Part shown: positions 37,618-45,815 of the stretch, piece after piece
How the letters are laid out: each line of letters begins with the position of its first letter
How positions within the stretch are numbered: the first letter of the stretch is position 1
From: Lactobacillus sp. S2-2
GTDB taxonomy: Bacteria > Bacillota > Bacilli > Lactobacillales > Lactobacillaceae
Direction: 5' to 3'
NCBI RefSeq assembly: GCF_021698855.1
Contig: NZ_WWFA01000003.1
Span: forward strand, 141,850 to 205,849
DNA: 64,000 nucleotides
Notes under the pieces: generated by a model
Databases searched by the model: none
Seen by the model: the letters and a program-made list of their open reading frames with translations, nothing else
Told to the model about the DNA's origin: nothing
Program-made: the position numbers and the translations under genes

Positions 37618-38946
37618 ATGATTTCAGCTATGCTTTACGATATTGATGATGCAACCGATGACATGAAGGAAGATCAAGCAATTGGCTTTATAGGCTATAA
37701 TGACACAAATAAATTTTTTGATGAAAGTAAGCTACAAAGATTTAATATGGAAATGACGTACCCATATGTTTTACAAATAGACTTAAGCAAATTTTTTGAA
37801 AATTTATATACACATTTATTATCACAAATAAACGATAACAATCTTTTTTCAAACGAAATTAATAATGACTTTAATTATTTTCTTGATTGGTTAGATGTAT
37901 ATAATCAAAAAATAAATGATAATCATACAAAGGGAATCATTCAAGGACCTATATCTTCTAAAATAACTGCAGAATTATTACAAATTTCTTTAGATCAATT
38001 AATTAATGAATCTATTAAAAAAAATAAATTAGATATAAGATTCACTAGATATGTTGATGACTATCGTTTTTATTCTCGTAGGTCTTACGATTTAACATCT
38101 ATAAAGAATAAATTAACAAAATTATTCAGACAATATGAATTATCCATAAATGAATCTAAAATAAAAATATATAAAGGATTTGAACAACAAAAAATAGCGC
38201 ATTTAAAAAATAACAACTCCATAAAAAATATAACAGAAGTTAAAAATCATAAATATAACTTAGATGATTACATAAGGTTTAGAGATAATTTTATAGATAT
38301 ACTAAATGATAAAGATATACCAACAATCAAAGCCTTATTATCAATTTTACGTAAGAATATAAATAATAAAGACATAATATTTACAGATAAAGATATTATA
38401 AGTTCCTTGATTATGTTTTTAATAAAAATATCTTATGTTGTAACCATACTTACTTCACAAGTATATAAATTAATTTACTCAATAATTGAAAAAATCGATG
38501 AAGAACAAACAAAAAATCAAATATGGGAGATCTTATTTAATGAATTTAATTATATAGAAGAATCTTTCCCTGAAACAGATTTGGAAGCTTGGTATTTTTT
38601 TGTTCTATCAAATACAGGAAATTCAGATAAAAACAATATAGTATTTCAGAAATATAAAAAAAACACTGATATATCAGATTTAAACGTTATAGTTTTAACA
38701 TTATTATTAAAAAAAGGTGACAATAAAACTAATAATGATATTCAAGAGCTAATATTAGACATAATAAATATTAAAAAAAATATAAGTTCAATTCCTCAAA
38801 CTAAATGGTGGTTACCTATATCAAAATTATGGATAGTAAATAATAAAGATATAGATAAAAAATTGAAAAACTTATTCATCCATAATAACAAGAATTTAAA
38901 CTGGGAAAGTTTAGGACTAATAGAGTTTTTATGGAGAAATAAATAA
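37618..38946 (+). CDS. reverse transcriptase of the host-defence (DRT/Abi-like) type, 5' end missing
   Basis: The visible 442 residues contain RT blocks in order: VLQIDLSKFFENLYTHLL (first catalytic Asp near 55), GIIQGPISSKITAELL (near 106-121), FTRYVDDYRFYS (YVDD near 145-148) and LSINESKIKIYK (near 173). A long helical C-terminus of about 250 residues follows, ending TKWWLPISKLWI and LIEFLWRNK. No maturase, endonuclease or intron parts are present, and the layout resembles UG/Abi-class RTs that act in phage defence. Protein-like sequence in the same frame (KEERLKGRTSHSESPIIGTDG) continues upstream to a stop at 37489 with no usable start or ribosome site, so the gene is truncated at its 5' end or starts at a rare codon. 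Confidence 0.78.
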   Translation: MISAMLYDIDDATDDMKEDQAIGFIGYNDTNKFFDESKLQRFNMEMTYPYVLQIDLSKFFENLYTHLLSQINDNNLFSNEINNDFNYFLDWLDVYNQKINDNHTKGIIQGPISSKITAELLQISLDQLINESIKKNKLDIRFTRYVDDYRFYSRRSYDLTSIKNKLTKLFRQYELSINESKIKIYKGFEQQKIAHLKNNNSIKNITEVKNHKYNLDDYIRFRDNFIDILNDKDIPTIKALLSILRKNINNKDIIFTDKDIISSLIMFLIKISYVVTILTSQVYKLIYSIIEKIDEEQTKNQIWEILFNEFNYIEESFPETDLEAWYFFVLSNTGNSDKNNIVFQKYKKNTDISDLNVIVLTLLLKKGDNKTNNDIQELILDIINIKKNISSIPQTKWWLPISKLWIVNNKDIDKKLKNLFIHNNKNLNWESLGLIEFLWRNK

Positions 38947-39021
38947 TAACTTAATTGTATTATATAAATATTCCTAAAATACCCAAAAATTTTTCTGAAT
39001 TCTTGATTTAATTACCTTTCA

Positions 39022-39056
39022 AGTCCATAAAAAGATATAAAATCTTTTTATGGACT
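39022..39056. repeat. 15-bp perfect inverted repeat downstream of the RT gene
   Basis: AGTCCATAAAAAGAT and its exact complement flank a 5-base loop. No T-run follows on either strand, so it is not a simple terminator. It could be the fold of an RNA linked with the RT. Confidence 0.6.
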
Positions 39057-39095
39057 ATTATGTATTTTATTTCATTTATCATTACACTAAAAAAT

Positions 39096-39136
39096 AAAAA
39101 TCATCTTTTATATTTATAATTTAAAAGATGATTTTT
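39096..39136. terminator. bidirectional terminator
   Basis: A 14-bp perfect stem (AAAAATCATCTTTT and complement) with A/T tracts; it serves the convergent RT and unknown genes. Confidence 0.82.
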
Positions 39137-39884
39137 ATTTAATATTTTCAATATATTCTCTTTTTATTTTCCAATATTCCATGGCTAAATTTATATAACT
39201 ACGTACATCATTAATATTAGAAATAGTATTTGTCTTACCACTTTCTATAAGTCTTTTTACAAAGTCCTTATGACTATCATCAATAAGATAAACTTGTTTA
39301 CAATAATCATATATACTGTCAAAACTATCTAAGAATTCATTTCGTAAATTATAATTTGACTCAACTATTTTATTGTTACGCTTTCCTATTTCAGTTTCTT
39401 CTTTATTTATTGAAGTAAAATATACAGATAATTGATAAATAAACTTATCAAATCTGTCTCCAAATTGAACTCCTTTAGTACTATTTAATCCACCAGTTCT
39501 AGGCATTAACGAAAAATTTAAAAGATTATGATGCATTTCTATACAAAATTCTAAATTTTTAAAATCATTTAAGGTTCCATCACCTTCCACAAGCTTTTTC
39601 CAAAAATAAGGATACTTATTATCATTAAAATTAAAATCTGTATCTCCAGTAATTTCTAATCCTTCAATCGAAAACTTATTTGATTTCGCAATTAATCTAT
39701 TAAAATTATTTTGTATTTTATAGTCTATACTTTCTAAATCAAACTTTTCTAAGAAACTAAATTCCCCATGCTTATTCAAATCTATAAAATATTTCCATGT
39801 TTCTGGAGAAGAATCTGGATCAAAAAGTAAATATTTATTATCATAATTCTGCTTATCGATAATCTGTTTATAATTAATTTCCAT
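39135..39884 (-). CDS. unknown protein convergent with the RT gene (DUF6994-like)
   Basis: 249 residues, soluble and rich in Asn, Asp and aromatic residues. The middle part FCIEMHHNLLNFSLMPRTGG with GVQFGDRFDKFIYQLSVYF recalls DUF6994 proteins, which carry a 'DRFD...Y' segment after an LMP..GG turn; I hold this only loosely. The C-terminal third is helical (VKRLIESGKTNTISNINDVR). AAGGAG is eight bases before ATG 39884. It has its own unit between the RT and an EamA permease, an arrangement typical of accessory genes. No catalytic motif is recognised. Confidence 0.5.
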   Translation of the reverse strand: MEINYKQIIDKQNYDNKYLLFDPDSSPETWKYFIDLNKHGEFSFLEKFDLESIDYKIQNNFNRLIAKSNKFSIEGLEITGDTDFNFNDNKYPYFWKKLVEGDGTLNDFKNLEFCIEMHHNLLNFSLMPRTGGLNSTKGVQFGDRFDKFIYQLSVYFTSINKEETEIGKRNNKIVESNYNLRNEFLDSFDSIYDYCKQVYLIDDSHKDFVKRLIESGKTNTISNINDVRSYINLAMEYWKIKREYIENIK

Positions 39885-39999
39885 ATAAAAATTCTCCTTA
39901 TAAATTTATATATATTACATAATTCGACTGTATTTTATCATTACAACAATAACTTGACTAAAATAAATTGATTTAATAACATTTTAAAGACATAAAAAA

Positions 40000-40022
40000 A
40001 TAGTCCATTTTCTATGGACTAT
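40000..40022 (-). terminator. EamA gene terminator
   Basis: AGTCCAT and complement with a 5-base loop, followed on the minus strand by a T7 run; it overlaps the stop codon of the permease gene. Confidence 0.78.
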
Positions 40023-40905
40023 CTGGATTACTTCCCATTGATTGAATAAATATCGTTGATAAAATTAAAATTCCACCAATAATTTGGACTGGAGAGAATG
40101 AAACATGTAAGAAAACAACTGATAAAAATGTTGCACTTAATGGCTCAAATGAACTAACCATTCCAGTAACACTCGGTGATAAATCTCTTAGACTCTTTAA
40201 ATAAAATAAATAAGAAAACATAGTTCCAAATGTAATGATAAAGGCAATCCATCCAAATGTTCCCATACTAATTGGAGGTAGTTTTGTTGTAAATAATGTT
40301 TTGGATAAAACCGTACTTCCAATTAACATTGCCCATCCAATTACAACCATCTCATTATATTCGCTTAACAATTTTCGTGGAACTAATGTATATGAAGCTT
40401 GACTCAATCCTGCTCCAATTCCAAAAATAACAGCTAATGGCGACAATGATAAACTATTTAAATTACCACTAGTTACTAATAAGAAAGTTCCAATTAGTGC
40501 AATTAAAATCGAAAAAGAATTAATTCTACTAGGTAATTGTCGTTTAGATAACGATAAATATAAAATAATAAAAATTGGACCTAGGAACTGAAGGACAGTT
40601 GCCGTCGGTGCATTTCCATACTTAATGGCTAGAAAATAAGTTAGTTGTGAAGGAAAAACACCAAAGAAAGCAAAACATAATAACAAAATAACACTTTTTG
40701 GTTTCTTCCAAATTGAAAAAATATCTGCTTTAAATAAAAGTGCTAATCCCAATAACAATAATCCAGCAAAAAGTAATCTAATTTCTACTAACCAAATTGA
40801 AGGAATTGCTTTATGACTAAATAGGTATTCGGCAACAGTTCCCGATGCTCCCCAAAAGATACATCCCGTTACCGCAAAAAACAAACCTCTTTTCTTATTT
40901 TGCAT
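40012..40905 (-). CDS. EamA/RhaT-family DMT permease
   Basis: 297 residues with ten predicted helices arranged as two EamA repeats (about 5-140 and 150-288). The opening GLFFAVTGCIFWGASGTVAE and the end of repeat 2, FSPVQIIGGILILSTIFIQS, are typical. These permeases export amino acids or other metabolites; the cargo is unknown here. AGGGTGG lies about ten bases before ATG. It is a single-gene unit with its own terminator. Confidence 0.85.
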   Translation of the reverse strand: MQNKKRGLFFAVTGCIFWGASGTVAEYLFSHKAIPSIWLVEIRLLFAGLLLLGLALLFKADIFSIWKKPKSVILLLCFAFFGVFPSQLTYFLAIKYGNAPTATVLQFLGPIFIILYLSLSKRQLPSRINSFSILIALIGTFLLVTSGNLNSLSLSPLAVIFGIGAGLSQASYTLVPRKLLSEYNEMVVIGWAMLIGSTVLSKTLFTTKLPPISMGTFGWIAFIITFGTMFSYLFYLKSLRDLSPSVTGMVSSFEPLSATFLSVVFLHVSFSPVQIIGGILILSTIFIQSMGSNPDSP

Positions 40906-40985
40906 ATAATAAAACCACCCTAGTATGTATTTAGTGGATTTATTATAACTTAGATAAATTCAAATTAAAATATTAGATGTAAGGA

Positions 40986-42029
40986 CTATTTGTAATTTAA
41001 TTTAAAATCTTCTGCTTTTTGAAAATTAATTTTATTAGTAAAAATGTAACGACTAATAAATGCCATAATTATTGGTAAAACAATAAATAAGGTAAGATTA
41101 ATCATTAAATGAATCATTCCACCATTTGGGTGAGCATCAAGATCAGCTAGTGGTCCAACTAATCCAGAAAGACCAAATCCAGCACTAAAAGGAGTTCCTT
41201 GAATACCAAAGATTGCTCCTAATCCACCTGCAATTGCTGCATTAATCATTGATGGAATAAATAATTTTGGCTTTGATAACATATTAGCCATTTGAATTTT
41301 AGGAGTTCCAATAAAATGAGAAATAGTTGTTCCAAATGAATTAGCTTTTGCTCCAGCAATTGCAACTGTAAATGCTGCGGCAACAATTCCTAAATTAGCT
41401 GATCCAGCAGCAATTCCAGAAATTCCAATTGCGGTTGCGATTCCAACTGAACTGATTGGAGAAATAATTAAAACGGCAAAACATATTCCCATTAAAATCC
41501 CCATTAAAATTGGTTGTAGTGTTGTAATTGCTTGAATCGTTTTTCCAATGTCATTAGTAAAAGCAGTTACTGGTCCAAGCGTTAAAGCACCAATTCCACC
41601 TGCTACTAATAGAGTAATCATTGGTAATAATAAAATAGTGTAATCTTTTAAAGCTTTCCCTAACACCATAATTAAAATGTATGCCACTGTGATTGAGATT
41701 CCAATGTTAATTACATTTCCACTACCATTAACCGTAATCATTCCATTATCAAACTTAGCATTACCTGCTCCAACCGTTGCTGCTAAAGCCATTGATGCAG
41801 TTTGAATTGGAGTGAATTTTGCAATCATCCCCACACACGCAGCACTTGTTGCTGGTAAGATAGCAGCTGCTAATCCAGTAAATGAAATGATAATTGATAA
41901 AGCTGGGAAGCTAGGAATTAATGGTTTTACAATTGAATTTAAAATTGCTCCAGGAATTAACGCGACAATTAATCCCATTGAGATTCCATTTAAAATATTT
42001 AATGTATTTGTTTTTAAACTATTTTTCAT
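40986..42029 (-). CDS. PTS_EIIC_2-like permease
   Basis: 347 residues, about ten helices, glycine- and alanine-rich. The sequence (LNGISMGLIVALIPGAILN at 12-30, ILPATSAACVGMIAKFTPIQ near 57, ISPISSVGIATAIGISGIAA near 187) corresponds to the PTS IIC-like family PF13303, proteins that resemble IIC domains but come without IIA or IIB parts. Their cargo is not established. AGGAG precedes the ATG. A long leader with a terminator/antiterminator pair and a short peptide frame precedes it, which suggests control by a metabolite or amino-acid shortage. Confidence 0.75.
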   Translation of the reverse strand: MKNSLKTNTLNILNGISMGLIVALIPGAILNSIVKPLIPSFPALSIIISFTGLAAAILPATSAACVGMIAKFTPIQTASMALAATVGAGNAKFDNGMITVNGSGNVINIGISITVAYILIMVLGKALKDYTILLLPMITLLVAGGIGALTLGPVTAFTNDIGKTIQAITTLQPILMGILMGICFAVLIISPISSVGIATAIGISGIAAGSANLGIVAAAFTVAIAGAKANSFGTTISHFIGTPKIQMANMLSKPKLFIPSMINAAIAGGLGAIFGIQGTPFSAGFGLSGLVGPLADLDAHPNGGMIHLMINLTLFIVLPIIMAFISRYIFTNKINFQKAEDFKLNYK

Positions 42030-42055
42030 CTTGTTCTCTCCTTATAATAAAAAAA

Positions 42056-42200
42056 TCCTAGTTAGTAAATTACTAACTAGGATTAATATTTGGCATATTA
42101 TTATAATCGTCGAAACTTCCACAGATTCTCAACCATTACCTAGTTAGTAACATTTTTCATGTATCTAACCAGGCACAGTAACAAACCTTACTTAGATACG
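42056..42200 (-). promoter_or_regulatory. transcription attenuator of the PTS-IIC-like gene
   Basis: The terminator is a 13-bp perfect stem (42056-42068 with 42070-42082, TCCTAGTTAGTAA arm) followed on the minus strand by a T7 run. A third copy of the arm (CCTAGTTAGTAA on the plus strand, 42139-42150) can pair with the promoter-distal half and so forms an antiterminator. Further upstream GTATCTAA/TTAGATAC (42161-42168 with 42192-42199) makes a third hairpin that begins within the leader-peptide frame. No T-box sequence is present. This is the geometry of classic ribosome-controlled attenuators, though a riboswitch is not excluded. Confidence 0.75.
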
Positions 42201-42256
42201 TTCGTAAACCAAGTAAAGTTATAATAACTATTAAGTTGAGTCATTTTATTTTTCAT
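42188..42256 (-). CDS. 22-residue leader peptide
   Basis: GGAG lies 10 bases before ATG 42256, which opens MKNKMTQL and ends after a run holding two Tyr, two Phe and one Trp (SYYNFTWF) close to the stop at 42188. The frame ends inside the GTATCTAA hairpin of the attenuator. Stalling at the aromatic codons would leave that hairpin open. This fits a sensor of aromatic aminoacyl-tRNA shortage; it is an inference from position and composition. Confidence 0.55.
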   Translation of the reverse strand: MKNKMTQLNSYYNFTWFTNVSK

Positions 42257-42410
42257 CTTGAAAGTCTCCTTTTTTATTGTTGAAATAATTTAACCATGAA
42301 TAAATATTCAGGTCAATCATTATCTTCAAATATTTTATTTGAATTTTTTTAAATGAAGCGTACAATCAGATTTACGTACAAAAAGATAGTAAAAATCAGA
42401 GGAGGAAGTC

Positions 42411-43445
42411 ATGTCTTTATTATTATCAAATGCAACAATTGGTCAATTAGAATTAAAAAATCGAGTGGTAATGTCTCCGATGTGTATGTATGAAGTTAAA
42501 AATGAAGATGGAATTTTAACTCCTTTTCATTTTGCTCATTATGGCATGCGTGCTATCAGCCAAGTTGGTCTAATCATCACTGAATCAACTGCTGTCGAAC
42601 CAGATGGACGCATTACTAAAAATGATTTAGGACTTTGGAACGATGACCAAAAAAATGAATTCAAAAAATTAGTGGACTCAATTCATTATCTAGGTAGTAA
42701 AATTGGAATTCAATTAAATCATGCTGGTCGAAAAGCTGAAAATGCTGTTAATCCAGTCGCACCCAGTGCGATTTCATTTAATGATGAATTCAGAACTCCT
42801 GCTGAATTAACCATTAATCAAATTAATGAAATTATTAATAACTTTGGCAAAGCTGCCAAAAGAGCTGAAAATGCAGGAGCTGACATGGTCGAAATTCATG
42901 GAGCTCATGGATATTTACTTCATCAATTTTTATCTGCGGTTGCTAATCATCGTACCGATTAATTCGGTGGAAATTTAGAAAATCGTTATCGAATTGTTCA
43001 TAAAGTTATTAGTCAAATTAAAAATAACTTTTCTGGTCCCATTTGGATTCGTTTATCACTTAGTGATTATGATGAAACTGGAACTCAAAATTCAATAAAT
43101 GATTGGAAACAAATTGCTCAATGGCTCGAAGATGATGGCATTGATTTAATTGATGCTTCAACTGGTGGATTAACCAATAAATTCCCTAATTTTCCAGTTC
43201 ATGATGGCTATCAAACTCCATTTGCAACTCAATTAAAGGAAGCTGTTAATATTCCCGTTGCAACTGTGGGACTATTAGATAATCCTGGCTTATCTGAATA
43301 TATTTTACAAAATAATCAAGCTGATTTAATTTTTGAAGGTCGTGGATTATTAAGAAATACTAATTGGTTAACCGATGCGGCTAAAGAATTACACGATCAT
43401 GATTTCAAACCATACAATGGTTCATATAAGCGCGCCATTAAATAA
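42411..43445 (+). pseudogene. Old Yellow Enzyme-type NADH:flavin oxidoreductase with nonsense codon
   Basis: A YqjM/NamA-like flavoprotein of 344 codons with GAGGAGG before ATG 42411. LKNRVVMSPMCMYEV and GMRAISQVGLIITESTAVEP at the start, QLNHAGRKAE, and EIHGAHGYLLHQFLSAVANH are hallmark segments. The next motif normally reads RTDxYGG; here the codon after RTD (42960-42962) is TAA, and FGGNLENRYRIVHKVI follows in the same frame and continues to the end with LIFEGRGLL. One substitution (GAA to TAA) explains the break. The 183-residue product would lack half of the barrel and part of the FMN site. Confidence 0.88.
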
Positions 43446-43450
43446 ATAAA

Positions 43451-43482
43451 AGTTCAAACGAAATTTCGTTTGAACTTTTTTA
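43451..43482 (+). terminator. terminator after the OYE gene
   Basis: A 13-bp perfect stem AGTTCAAACGAAA / TTTCGTTTGAACT and T-run. Confidence 0.85.
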
Positions 43483-43599
43483 TTTTTTACTTCTTAATAA
43501 TAAAACCATTCCAACTAGTAATGAAATAATATTAAAAATACTAATTCCAATTGTCTCAGTGATATTAGCACTGGTTAAAGTTAAAACTGATTTATTCAA
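43480..43599 (-). pseudogene. remnant resembling a C-terminal surface-anchor tail
   Basis: A 39-residue frame (possible TTG at 43599, no ribosome site) ends with a hydrophobic stretch IFNIISLLVGMVLLLRSKK, preceded by LTSANITETIG. The order polar turn, hydrophobic span, basic tail is that of sortase-anchored proteins, but no intact LPxTG is present. It looks like the surviving end of a lost surface protein. Confidence 0.35.
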
Positions 43600-43618
43600 A
43601 AATATTTTTTTATAAACA

Positions 43619-43652
43619 AAAAAACATAGAATTCATTTTCATCTATGTTTTT
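43619..43652 (-). terminator. terminator of the small membrane gene
   Basis: AAAACATAGA / TCTATGTTTT stem with an 11-base loop and T tracts. Confidence 0.6.
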
Positions 43653-43660
43653 ACTATTTT

Positions 43661-43828
43661 CTATAATAAATATGGGATTAATATTAAGAAATACACCAAA
43701 CTAATAATTAAAGCAATCAGTGATCTTCTAACATAGAGAAGATTATCTTTAACTATATATGATACAAAATTAACAACAAATAAAATTAATGAACAGATTA
43801 ATAAAAATGAAATTAAATTAAAGTTCAT
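43661..43828 (-). CDS. 55-residue membrane protein
   Basis: GAGG precedes ATG 43828 by ten bases. The product begins MNFNLISFLLICSLILFVVN and has a second hydrophobic stretch (LIALIISLVYFLILIPYLL) after a charged turn (KDNLLYVRRS), so two membrane passes are likely. It lies 27 bases downstream of pstS on the same strand and may be co-transcribed. Family unknown. Confidence 0.55.
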   Translation of the reverse strand: MNFNLISFLLICSLILFVVNFVSYIVKDNLLYVRRSLIALIISLVYFLILIPYLL

Positions 43829-43854
43829 AATTTATCATCCTCTAAGTAATCGAA

Positions 43855-44718
43855 TTATTTTTTAACTACATCTCCGTTAGCTAAAGCTTTGTAATTCATA
43901 TCATGAATACTTACATATCCAGCATCTTTTACTAATCCATCTTGAACTTTTTTAGATTGTAGATAACTTATAAAATCTTTTACTGGTTGATTAGGTTTCT
44001 TTTGTGTATACATATGTTCATATGACCAGATTTTCCATTTATTATTAGTAATATTAGAATAACTTGGTTTTACATTGTTTAATGAAACTACTTGTAGTTT
44101 TGTATTATTTTGTAAATATGGTAACGATAAATAACTAATTGTTCCTGGGGTTTTGGCTACTACTTTTTCAACTGCACCATTGGAATCTTGTGATTGACTT
44201 TTAATCACTTTAGAATCTTTTAAAGCAGTTGATTCAAATGTAACTCTAGTTCCACTACCTTCTGTTCGGTTAATAATCGTAATTTTTTCATTTTTACCAC
44301 CAACTTGTTTCCAGTTAGTAATTTTACCAGCAAAAATTTTACGTAATTGCTCAGAAGATAAATTTTTAACTCCAGTGCTTGGATTTACAACTGGTGCCAT
44401 TCCAACTACCGCATCTTTGTTGTCATCTATTTTATTTTTATCAACTCCACTACTTTGTTCTGCGAATATGTCAGAATTACCGATATCAGCTGTTCCTTGT
44501 GAAACTTGCGATAGTCCAGTTCCAGATCCACCACCTTGGACATTAATATTCTTGCCCTTATCGTAATCATTAGAGGCCTTTTCAACTAATGGTTGCATGG
44601 CGGTTGAACCTACTGCAGTAATTGATTGTCCTGCTGACTCCTTAGACTTTTGATTACCACAACCAACTAAACTTAATAGACATAAAGATAAAACACCAAA
44701 TGAAATTATTTTTTTCAT
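43855..44718 (-). CDS. pstS: phosphate-binding lipoprotein PstS-like
   Basis: 287 residues. A lipoprotein signal ends at LLSLVGCGN (Cys20). The domain is that of PBP-like phosphate receptors: ITAVGSTAMQPLVEKA, VQGGGSGTGLSQVSQGTADI (near 61-80), GNSDIFAEQ, KITIINRTEGSGTRVTFE (near 150), which carry the Ser, Thr and Arg residues that hold phosphate. Unusually for a Pst receptor gene, no pstC, pstA or pstB is adjacent; it may serve a transporter encoded elsewhere. The start has a purine-rich stretch but only a weak GGGGG-type site upstream. Confidence 0.88.
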   Translation of the reverse strand: MKKIISFGVLSLCLLSLVGCGNQKSKESAGQSITAVGSTAMQPLVEKASNDYDKGKNINVQGGGSGTGLSQVSQGTADIGNSDIFAEQSSGVDKNKIDDNKDAVVGMAPVVNPSTGVKNLSSEQLRKIFAGKITNWKQVGGKNEKITIINRTEGSGTRVTFESTALKDSKVIKSQSQDSNGAVEKVVAKTPGTISYLSLPYLQNNTKLQVVSLNNVKPSYSNITNNKWKIWSYEHMYTQKKPNQPVKDFISYLQSKKVQDGLVKDAGYVSIHDMNYKALANGDVVKK

Positions 44719-44812
44719 TTTCTATTCCCCCAAAAACAATTATTTATTACAACCAAAGAATATAATTGTTTTGTAAATTAAACAGACATATTTACGTAAA
44801 GGTTATGTAAAT

Positions 44813-44843
44813 AAAAAAAGCTGAAAAATTCAGCTTTTTTTCA
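44813..44843 (-). terminator. terminator of the XRE gene
   Basis: AAAAAAAGCTGAA / TTCAGCTTTTTTT stem with a short loop. Confidence 0.82.
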
Positions 44844-45482
44844 CTTTTTTGACTGCTTTTTGATATCAATCCCTGATTTAATCATAAAAGCAATAATTAT
44901 TATTGATAAACTTATGTAAAAAATATACCCAGCTTTATCATTTTTGGGATTAGTCCATAGCATAAAAATACTTCCAAAAAATAAAAAAATTAGCATCACA
45001 TTTTGACTACCCCATTTTAATAATTTATTAGCACCATAAAAATTATCATCTAAAAATTCATCTTCTTCAATTCCATAATATTTAAGACTATATTTTATGT
45101 AATTTGAAAGAATACCTGCAAGTATTACACCGATTAATAAAAAGATTCCCATGAAAAAATCTTCTACATAACTAATTTCATATAAACAACTAAGAGATAA
45201 AATTCCCATTACAATCTTAATTAAAATTAACCCAATATTAATCTTATTAGTAAATTCTTTTTTACTTAAATGTTCCGTCATATCTTGATCTTCTTTAAGT
45301 AAAGTATCTAAAGATAAATTATAAAAATCACTAATTTTAATCAGACTATTAATATCTGGATATGCTTTTCCATTCTCCCAATTTGAAATTGTTTGCCTTA
45401 AAACATGTAATTTTTGAGCAACTTCATCTTGCGTTAAATCCTCATTTTTTCGAGCGGCTTTTAATCGTTCACTAAATTGCAT
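44841..45482 (-). CDS. XRE-family regulator with C-terminal membrane domain
   Basis: About 213 residues. The HTH (RLKAARKNEDLTQDEVAQKL, VLRQTISNWENGKAYPDINS) covers residues 4-60; four hydrophobic helices follow from about 85. This is the same design as the protein at 18267-18893, and both have DINSLIKISDFY/DIETLLKISNKY-like sequences after the HTH, so they are paralogues. ATG 45482 with AGGAGA seven bases upstream is chosen over two upstream ATGs. It stands alone; its target genes are unknown. Confidence 0.8.
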   Translation of the reverse strand: MQFSERLKAARKNEDLTQDEVAQKLHVLRQTISNWENGKAYPDINSLIKISDFYNLSLDTLLKEDQDMTEHLSKKEFTNKINIGLILIKIVMGILSLSCLYEISYVEDFFMGIFLLIGVILAGILSNYIKYSLKYYGIEEDEFLDDNFYGANKLLKWGSQNVMLIFLFFGSIFMLWTNPKNDKAGYIFYISLSIIIIAFMIKSGIDIKKQSKK

Positions 45483-45582
45483 TATCATCTCTCCTAACAA
45501 AATTAAGATACTAGATAATGAGTAAATTGGCTAGCAATCATTTTGTGCATCATTGTTATATCAACGTTTCAACAAAAGAAAA

Positions 45583-45621
45583 AAAGAAATGAAATTATAA
45601 ATTATAAATTCATTTCTTTTT
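45583..45621 (-). terminator. terminator of the glyA transcript
   Basis: AAAAAGAAATGAA / TTCATTTCTTTTT stem around a 13-base AT-rich loop. It overlaps the last codons of the 65-residue protein gene. Confidence 0.65.
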
Positions 45622-45807
45622 ATTTTCCAAATGATTAGATATTAACATCAAAATTAAATTAATCGACACGACAAAAATAGTCCCTGAAAAGAATTTTCCC
45701 CATGTAATTTCTTTACCAAATAATAAAGACATCCCTAAATAAGTAACTATCAAGAAAATTGAATATCCAACTACATTTTTCAACACACTTTTATAAAAAC
45801 TATTCAT
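45610..45807 (-). CDS. 65-residue membrane protein in the glyA operon
   Basis: Two hydrophobic helices (about 10-30 and 38-57) with a short linker FGKEITWGKFF and a charged tail (NHLENKKK). AAGGAG lies five to six bases before the ATG, and the gene begins nine bases after the glyA stop, so it is surely in the same transcript. I do not recognise the family. Its place in a glycine-regulated operon hints at a role in membrane handling of the same metabolites, but nothing shows this directly. Confidence 0.62.
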   Translation of the reverse strand: MNSFYKSVLKNVVGYSIFLIVTYLGMSLLFGKEITWGKFFSGTIFVVSINLILMLISNHLENKKK

Positions 45808-45815
45808 AAATCTCC

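Noticed and set aside
39022..39056. Inverted repeat called as an intrinsic terminator
   Set aside because: There is no T-run on either strand; a clear terminator for both neighbours lies at 39096-39136. Kept as a repeat instead.
42056..42256. T-box or SAM riboswitch for the PTS-IIC-like leader
   Set aside because: No GGTGG-type T-box sequence and no recognisable SAM core were found; the leader peptide with alternative hairpins explains the sequence better.
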